Positions 5,056-8,858 of a stretch of 8,858 nt of DNA are shown one piece after another. The DNA is from JAZLFH01 sp045615705. GTDB lineage: Bacteria > Bacillota > Clostridia > UMGS1883. How positions within the stretch are numbered: the first letter of the stretch is position 1; the number at the start of each line of letters is the position of its first letter. The translations under genes and the position numbers were made by a program. The stretch is taken from the NCBI GenBank assembly GCA_045615705.1, contig JAZLFH010000071.1, forward strand, positions 1-8,858, written 5' to 3'. The notes below the pieces were generated by a model. It did no database searches and had not been told where the DNA came from. It saw only the letters and a list, made by a program, of their open reading frames with translations.

Positions 5056-5961
5056 ATGAAAAAAGACAGCGAGAAAAATATCAAAGTTGCATTTTTTTTG
5101 AACTTGTTTTTTACAATTTTTGAGTTTTTCGGAGGACTTTTTACAAACAGCATATCAATACTTTCGGATTCACTTCACGATTTTGGAGATTCGATTTCTC
5201 TTTTTCTCGCTTGGATGTTTGAAAAGAAAGCAAAAAAAGCACCTGACGATAAATTTACCTATGGATATATACGATTTTCGGTGCTGAGTGCATTTATAAC
5301 TTCGCTTGTACTCGGAGTAGGCTCTGTTGTTGTCCTTTATAACTCAATACCAAGGCTTTTTAATCCAAAAACAGTTGATTACAGCGGAATGATAATTATG
5401 TCGGTAATCGGAATTTTACTAAACGGAATCGGAGCGTACACGGCAAACTGCGGTGAAAAAATATCTGAAAAGGCGGTAGGACTTCATCTCCTTGAAGATG
5501 TTTTGGGCTGGTTTGCGGTTTTAATTGTGAGCATAATAGCAAAATTTGTCGGTAATGCACCAATATTAGACCCAATTTTGTCAGTAGGTATAACTGCATT
5601 TATTCTTTTTCATGTGATAAAAAACATAAAAAAGGTGTTTTCGATTTTTCTTGAAAAAGCACCTGAACATATCTCTATGGATGATGTAAGAGATGAACTC
5701 AAAGAAATAGAGGGCATTGATGCACACCATATACATTTTTGGAGCGGGGACGGAGTCAACAACTATATGACGCTACATGCACTTGTTTCGGAAAGCCTAA
5801 CACCTTTTGAAATCGCAAACATAAAAAAAGAGATACGACATCATCTGTCGCATCTCGGCATAAATCATACAACAATAGAAATTGAATTTAAGTGTGATGA
5901 GTGCGAAAACAAAAACTGCGAAACGCATTTGTGCGAATCAATCAAGCACCATCATCATTAA
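5056..5961 (+). CDS. Cation diffusion facilitator family transporter (CzcD/ZitB-like)
   Basis: This is a membrane antiporter of the CDF family that exports divalent metal, most likely zinc or related ions, in exchange for protons. The 301 residues fit the usual length. Six membrane segments are expected from about residue 10 to 200. The intramembrane metal site is made of two HxxxD pairs, H41/D45 in SLHDFGD and H144/D148 in HLLEDV, the His-Asp-His-Asp set typical of Zn/Cd transporters. DPILS (172-176) and the cytoplasmic domain with DAHHIHFWS (222-230) are also family features. The tail is unusual: four Cys (280, 283, 288, 293) and a final run of four His, likely a metal-binding appendix. The start follows AGAGGTGA by 4 nt. 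The stop overlaps that of the convergent ilvN-like gene. Confidence 0.94.
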   Translation: MKKDSEKNIKVAFFLNLFFTIFEFFGGLFTNSISILSDSLHDFGDSISLFLAWMFEKKAKKAPDDKFTYGYIRFSVLSAFITSLVLGVGSVVVLYNSIPRLFNPKTVDYSGMIIMSVIGILLNGIGAYTANCGEKISEKAVGLHLLEDVLGWFAVLIVSIIAKFVGNAPILDPILSVGITAFILFHVIKNIKKVFSIFLEKAPEHISMDDVRDELKEIEGIDAHHIHFWSGDGVNNYMTLHALVSESLTPFEIANIKKEIRHHLSHLGINHTTIEIEFKCDECENKNCETHLCESIKHHHH

Positions 5962-6446
5962 AGCACGGATTCTCCTCGTTCAACGGCTATTGCACCGGTT
6001 TTTACAATTTCAAGTATTCCAAAGTCCTTAACCATATCGGTTAAGGCTTTTATTTTATCTGCTGTTCCGGTAATTTCAATAATCAAGGCATTTGGAGAAA
6101 GGTCGATAATCCGTGCATGAAAAATCTCTGATATTTCCCGTATTTGCCCACGAGTTTCTGTGGTCGCTTTCACTTTGATAAAAGCGAGATGGCGTTCGAT
6201 AAAAGCATCGTCCGAAAGAATTTTTACTTTTATTAAAAACGGCATTGAAGAAAGCGATGAAATTAACAAATCAAGGGAATTATCATCAGCAAAAAATTTG
6301 ACGGTAATTCTCGAAATGTCGTCCGATGATGTAGTTCCGACAGCGAGAGATTCTATGTTTAAATCATTTTTTGCAAATATTTTTGAAACCTCCGCCAAAA
6401 CACCTGATTTGTTTTTTACAAGTATTGAAATTGTTTGAAGTTTCAT
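5958..6446 (-). CDS. ilvN: Acetolactate synthase small (regulatory) subunit-like ACT protein
   Basis: This resembles IlvN/IlvH, which binds the catalytic subunit IlvB, stimulates it and gives valine feedback in branched-chain amino acid synthesis. The 162 residues match the family. The N-terminal ACT domain (about 3-77) starts ISILVKNKSGVLAEVSKIF and contains LNIESLAVG (29-37), where family members bind valine. The C-terminal domain (about 85-158) ends with the typical DFGILEIVKTGAIAVERG (141-158). I chose ATG 6446, which overlaps the ttcA-like stop as ATGA and gives the normal N-terminus; a GTG at 6458 would add four residues but has no spaced ribosome site. No ilvB or other ilv gene is in the window, so the partner must lie elsewhere. 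A divergent ACT regulator is the alternative, though less likely. Confidence 0.86.
   Translation of the reverse strand: MKLQTISILVKNKSGVLAEVSKIFAKNDLNIESLAVGTTSSDDISRITVKFFADDNSLDLLISSLSSMPFLIKVKILSDDAFIERHLAFIKVKATTETRGQIREISEIFHARIIDLSPNALIIEITGTADKIKALTDMVKDFGILEIVKTGAIAVERGESVL
6021..6057 (+). terminator. Rho-independent terminator for the cation efflux transcript, antisense within ilvN
   Basis: CCTTAACC (6026-6033) and GGTTAAGG (6039-6046) form a perfect 8-bp stem with a 5-nt loop, followed on the plus strand by CTTTTATTTTAT. The T-tract exists only in the plus direction, so it suits the transporter mRNA that ends its coding part at 5961. It would give that mRNA a 3' tail complementary to the end of the ilvN message. 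Confidence 0.65.
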
Positions 6447-7153
6447 ATCTTTTTCCACCCTTCATTTTCAAGTGATTGCACGGCGGTAAACAACCGTGTT
6501 TTAAACCCTTTGTTTTCTTTTTCGAGATTGTAAATCATATCTTTTACATATTTTCTTTTAGAATTATTGTCCATAGGGCAAGCGTTTTTGACAATATTAA
6601 GACCGAGTTTTTTCGCCGTAGACGACATTAAAGTTTCGGGAGCATAAATAAGAGGACGGATTACGGTTACATCTTTTCTGTCGAGGTAAGTAACGGGCGA
6701 AAAACAGTGAAGTCTGCCTTCAAAAATAAGACTCATATAAAAAGTTTCTATAACATCATCATTGTGGTGGGCGAGAGCAACTTTGTTGCAACCGAGAGCC
6801 TTTGCGGAGTTGTTTAATGCACCACGCCTTAAATTCGCACAAAGCGAACATGGATTTTTTTCTCCTCTGAGTTCCAAAATCTCTTTAATGTGAGTTTCGT
6901 TTACCGTATAGTTAATTTTAAGTTCATCACAGAGTTTTTTTACCGGTTCAAAGTTCATTTCCGTGTACCCTGTATCTATGGTAACGGCTTCCAATTCAAA
7001 TTTTTCGGGTAAAAATGTTTTAAGTCTGCAAAGTGCGGTCAAAAGGACCAAACTGTCCTTTCCGCCGGAAATTCCCACCGCTATTTTGTCGCCGTTTTGT
7101 ATCATGTCATAATCGGCGATACCTCTGCGAAGATAACTAAGTATTTTCTGCAT
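6443..7153 (-). CDS. TtcA-family tRNA 2-thiocytidine biosynthesis-like ATP pyrophosphatase
   Basis: This is a PP-loop ATPase of the TtcA group, which adenylates a tRNA base and replaces oxygen with sulfur (2-thiocytidine at position 32 in characterised members). The 236 residues carry the ATP motif SGGKDS (29-34), the CxxC in NPCSLCANLRRG (101-112), AHHNDDVIETFYM (128-140), and a third cysteine at 192 (NACPMD). The CxxC pair plus the later Cys matches the three ligands of the [4Fe-4S] cluster in TtcA-type thiolases. It is somewhat shorter than the enterobacterial enzyme, as is common in Firmicutes. The ATG follows AAGGAAG by 6 nt. It is the first gene of a two-gene unit with the ilvN-like gene. 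The exact tRNA target is not shown by the sequence. Confidence 0.88.
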   Translation of the reverse strand: MQKILSYLRRGIADYDMIQNGDKIAVGISGGKDSLVLLTALCRLKTFLPEKFELEAVTIDTGYTEMNFEPVKKLCDELKINYTVNETHIKEILELRGEKNPCSLCANLRRGALNNSAKALGCNKVALAHHNDDVIETFYMSLIFEGRLHCFSPVTYLDRKDVTVIRPLIYAPETLMSSTAKKLGLNIVKNACPMDNNSKRKYVKDMIYNLEKENKGFKTRLFTAVQSLENEGWKKI

Positions 7154-7184
7154 AAAAGTCTTCCTTAAATATGATTTCAGTATG

Positions 7185-7213
7185 ATAATAATACAAAATT
7201 TTCACTTTTTCAA
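7185..7213 (-). promoter_or_regulatory. Promoter of the ttcA-like/ilvN-like unit
   Basis: On the minus strand TTGAAA (7213-7208), 17 bp, then TATTAT (7190-7185), each one base from consensus. The predicted start near 7178 leaves about 25 nt of leader. No T-box, leader peptide or other branched-chain amino acid control element fits in this space. Confidence 0.65.
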
Positions 7214-7244
7214 GGACAAAAAATAAAATTGCCTTGTGAGAATT

Positions 7245-7264
7245 CAAGAGAAAACAAGAGAAAA
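7245..7264. repeat. Tandem 10-bp direct repeat in the ttcA-rplM gap
   Basis: CAAGAGAAAA occurs twice head to tail (7245-7254 and 7255-7264), followed by the degenerate TTAAAGAAAA and then CGAGAG. The plus strand is almost all purine here. The tract lies between the two divergent promoters. Confidence 0.7.
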
Positions 7265-7317
7265 TTAAAGAAAACGAGAGTTTTAACCCGGTTACTTTAA
7301 AAATATAAAAAAATGTA

Positions 7318-7346
7318 TTGACAAAGGGGAAAAGCAGTATTAAAAT
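7318..7346 (+). promoter_or_regulatory. Promoter of rplM-rpsI
   Basis: A perfect TTGACA (7318-7323), exactly 17 bp, then TAAAAT (7341-7346). It is one of the strongest sigma-A type promoters in the window, as expected for a ribosomal protein operon. The start near 7353 leaves about 28 nt before the ATG, too little for a structured L13 leader. Confidence 0.82.
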
Positions 7347-7380
7347 AGTCGCTGTTAGAAAAAAGTAGGAGGTACAGGCT

Positions 7381-7818
7381 ATGAAAAGCTATATGGAAAA
7401 GACCGGCGAAGTATCGAGAAAATGGTACATTCTTGATGCAACAGGCAAGAGCGTAGGTCGTGTTGCTTCACTTGCGGCAAGCATTCTCAGAGGCAAGACA
7501 AAGCCTACATTCACACCTAATGTTGACTGTGGTGATAATGTAATTATACTTAACTGCGATAAGGCAGTGTTCACCGGAAATAAGTTAAACGATAAGATGT
7601 ATCGTCGTCATTCCGGTTGGATTGGCGGATTAAAAGAAGTTTCCGCTCGTGATATGATGAAGACAAGATCCGATGAAGTTATGTACAAGGCAGTAAAGGG
7701 AATGATTCCCGATACGACAATCGGCAGAAGTGCACTCACAAGACTCAGAGTTTATAAGGGTGCAGAACATAACCAGCAGGCACAGAAGCCCGAAAATTGG
7801 GCAGGAAACATTCAATAA
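7381..7818 (+). CDS. rplM: 50S ribosomal protein L13
   Basis: L13 is an early-assembling protein of the large ribosomal subunit that binds 23S rRNA. The 145-residue length is standard. Recognisable blocks are the N-terminal RKWYILDATGKSVGRVAS, AASILRGKTKPTFTPNVDCGD in the first third, the central RRHSGWIGGLKE, and KGMIPDTTIGRS followed by LRVYKGAEHNQQAQKP. The ATG follows a near-ideal AGGAGG (7367-7372) by 8 nt. It is the first gene of the conserved rplM-rpsI pair, with only 15 nt to the next start, and is driven by the TTGACA/TAAAAT promoter just upstream. There is nothing abnormal in the sequence. Confidence 0.98.
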   Translation: MKSYMEKTGEVSRKWYILDATGKSVGRVASLAASILRGKTKPTFTPNVDCGDNVIILNCDKAVFTGNKLNDKMYRRHSGWIGGLKEVSARDMMKTRSDEVMYKAVKGMIPDTTIGRSALTRLRVYKGAEHNQQAQKPENWAGNIQ

Positions 7819-7833
7819 GGGAGGGTGTAATTT

Positions 7834-8238
7834 ATGGCAGCAAAAAAAGAAGCAGTTCAGTACTACGGAACAGGCAGAAGAAAGAAATCAATCGCCAGAG
7901 TTCGCCTTATTCCCGGTAAAGGCGAAGTTACAATCAATGGCAGAAGCATTGATGATTATTTCGGACTTGAAACACTTAAAGTTATTCTCCGCCAGCCTCT
8001 TGTAGCAACAAAAACAGACGGAAAGTTTAATGTTGTATGCAAAGTAGAAGGCGGTGGCTTTACAGGTCAGGCGGGTGCTATCCGTCATGGTATTGCGAGA
8101 GCACTTTTAAAGGTTGATGAAGAGTATCGTTCTGTATTAAAGACATCAGGTTACCTTACTCGTGATCCGAGAATGAAGGAAAGAAAGAAGTACGGCTTAA
8201 AGGCAGCTCGTCGTGCACCGCAGTTTAGCAAGAGATAA
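7834..8238 (+). CDS. rpsI: 30S ribosomal protein S9
   Basis: S9 belongs to the head of the small ribosomal subunit, and its C-terminal tail reaches the P-site tRNA. The 134 residues match the family, with a few extra residues at the N-terminus (MAAKKEAVQ). Signatures are YYGTGRRKKSIARVRL near the start, GGGFTGQAGAIRHGIARAL in the middle, and LTRDPRMKERKKYG leading to the basic end ARRAPQFSKR, whose final Lys-Arg is conserved. It follows rplM in the same operon, with a GGGAGGG ribosome site about 8 nt before the ATG, and is closed by a strong terminator. Confidence 0.98.
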   Translation: MAAKKEAVQYYGTGRRKKSIARVRLIPGKGEVTINGRSIDDYFGLETLKVILRQPLVATKTDGKFNVVCKVEGGGFTGQAGAIRHGIARALLKVDEEYRSVLKTSGYLTRDPRMKERKKYGLKAARRAPQFSKR

Positions 8239-8257
8239 TTATTTTATTGCAACACTC

Positions 8258-8292
8258 AAACCCCCGAAGCAAATGCTTTGGGGGTTTTAATT
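8258..8292 (+). terminator. Terminator of rplM-rpsI
   Basis: AAACCCCCGAAGC (8258-8270) pairs with GCTTTGGGGGTTT (8275-8287) around an AAAT loop, with one G-T wobble, and runs into TTTTAATT. It is a strong rho-independent terminator 20 nt after the rpsI stop. Confidence 0.93.
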
Positions 8293-8326
8293 ATGTAAAA
8301 AAACCGTGATTCTTTATATTTAATTA

Positions 8327-8355
8327 TTGAAACAAACAAAAATATATGTTATGAT
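8327..8355 (+). promoter_or_regulatory. Promoter of dut
   Basis: TTGAAA (8327-8332), 17 bp, then TATGAT (8350-8355), with TG one base upstream making an extended -10. The start near 8362 lies just before the first in-frame ATG at 8370, which supports the downstream start at 8391. Confidence 0.7.
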
Positions 8356-8390
8356 AATATTGTTTAATTATGGTATCGGCGGAGGATAAT

Positions 8391-8840
8391 ATGAAAGTAA
8401 GAATTAAGTATGTTTCATCTCTTATGCCAAGTGCGGTTTTACCGCCCGCTTATGCGACAAAAAATTCGGCAGGAATGGATTGTCGGGCGTGTGTGGAAGA
8501 TGGTATGACAGTCATGCCGAATGAGAGAGTTTTGGTACCGCTCGGATTTTCTATAGAAATCCCGGAAGGTTATGCAGGATTCATATACGGAAGGAGCGGA
8601 CTCGGGGTAAAGCACGGGATCACACTTTCGAATTGTGTCGGTGTCATTGACAGCGACTATCGTGGCGAAGTAAAGTGTGCATTAACAAACTATTCAAATG
8701 AGCCTTTCATTATAAATAAGGGCGACAGAATTTGTCAGTTGGTGATTTCACCTGTGGAAACCGTGGAACTCGAAGCATCGCTTGATTTATCGGATACAAC
8801 AAGAGCCGACGGCGGGTTTGGTTCTACGGGGAAAAATTAA
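8391..8840 (+). CDS. dut: Deoxyuridine 5'-triphosphate nucleotidohydrolase (dUTPase)
   Basis: Dut hydrolyses dUTP to dUMP and pyrophosphate, which keeps uracil out of DNA and feeds dTMP synthesis. All five motifs of the trimeric dUTPase family are present in order: SAGMDCRA (26-33), GRSGLGVKHGI (67-77), GVIDSDYRGEV (84-94), GDRICQLVI (111-119) and the C-terminal lid RADGGFGSTG (138-147). The length of 149 is normal. I placed the start at ATG 8391 because GGAGG (8381-8385) is 5 nt before it and MKVRIKYV is a typical beginning; an ATG at 8370 would add seven residues and sits almost on the transcription start. It has its own promoter after the rpsI terminator. A short gap leads to the next gene start, suggesting an operon. 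Cellular rather than phage origin is likely from context. Confidence 0.96.
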   Translation: MKVRIKYVSSLMPSAVLPPAYATKNSAGMDCRACVEDGMTVMPNERVLVPLGFSIEIPEGYAGFIYGRSGLGVKHGITLSNCVGVIDSDYRGEVKCALTNYSNEPFIINKGDRICQLVISPVETVELEASLDLSDTTRADGGFGSTGKN

Positions 8841-8851
8841 CGGAGAAAATT

Positions 8852-8858
8852 ATGAAAT
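8852..8858 (+). CDS. Start of an unidentified downstream gene (partial)
   Basis: Eleven bases after the dut stop an ATG follows GGAG (8842-8845) by 6 nt. Only Met-Lys and one base are inside the window, so nothing can be said about the product. The spacing suggests co-transcription with dut. Confidence 0.5.

Noticed and set aside
5936..5973. GAATC/GATTC inverted repeat spanning the transporter and ilvN stops
   Set aside because: The arms are only five bases with a 28-base loop and no T-run, so it is likely chance.
6160..6438. Plus-strand open frame of 92 codons opposite the ilvN-like gene
   Set aside because: It is antisense to an ACT protein with full family motifs, with no ribosome site or promoter of its own.
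7730..8005. Plus-strand open frame of 91 codons across the rplM-rpsI junction
   Set aside because: It is in the wrong frame over two certain ribosomal protein genes.
1..8858. CRISPR arrays, insertion sequences, attachment sites or rRNA
   Set aside because: No spaced direct repeats, transposase motifs, integrase or rRNA signatures were seen on either strand. The tRNA genes are complete, with no duplicated 3' end suggesting an att site.

Overview
The window reads as chromosomal DNA of a spore-forming, AT-rich Clostridia-type Firmicute, possibly of the Oscillospiraceae/Ruminococcaceae side, though the rank below class is a guess. The reasons are a T-box leader on pheS, a YunB sporulation gene, strong AGGAGG-type ribosome binding sites, TTGACA/TATAAT promoters and simple hairpin-plus-T terminators. 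Most of it is housekeeping. All protein genes are intact except pheS (cut by the left edge) and a gene of which only the start is seen at the right edge.

Left part, minus strand (1-1564): the 5' four-fifths of pheS lies behind a phenylalanine T-box leader with its own promoter (about 817-1085). Just upstream is a tRNA operon, Val(TAC)-Asp(GTC)-Phe(GAA), with a promoter at 1536-1564 and a terminator at 1203-1245. The stretch 1086-1202 holds nothing I can identify.

Centre left (1589-4126): a minus-strand pair, a DUF1385/YqhQ-like membrane protein followed by prmC with a 7-nt overlap, diverges from yunB on the plus strand. The DUF1385-prmC and yunB promoters overlap in a gap of under 100 bp.

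Centre (4138-5961): on the minus strand sits a two-gene phage-type lysis cassette, a small two-helix holin-like protein overlapping an M15-family zinc peptidase, with no other phage gene beside it. It diverges from a plus-strand cation diffusion facilitator with a Cys/His-rich tail. Terminator-like hairpins appear inside the coding ends of convergent genes, at 4093-4131 within yunB and 6021-6057 antisense within ilvN.

Right part (5958-8858): minus-strand ttcA-like and ilvN-like genes are coupled by an ATGA overlap. They diverge from the plus-strand rplM-rpsI ribosomal operon, which has a strong promoter and terminator. dut follows with its own extended -10 promoter, and then the start of another gene.

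No CRISPR array, insertion sequence, rRNA or integrase was seen. The least ordinary parts are the isolated lysis cassette, the tRNA-Phe gene next to the Phe-sensing T-box, and the compact regulatory signals hidden in coding ends.
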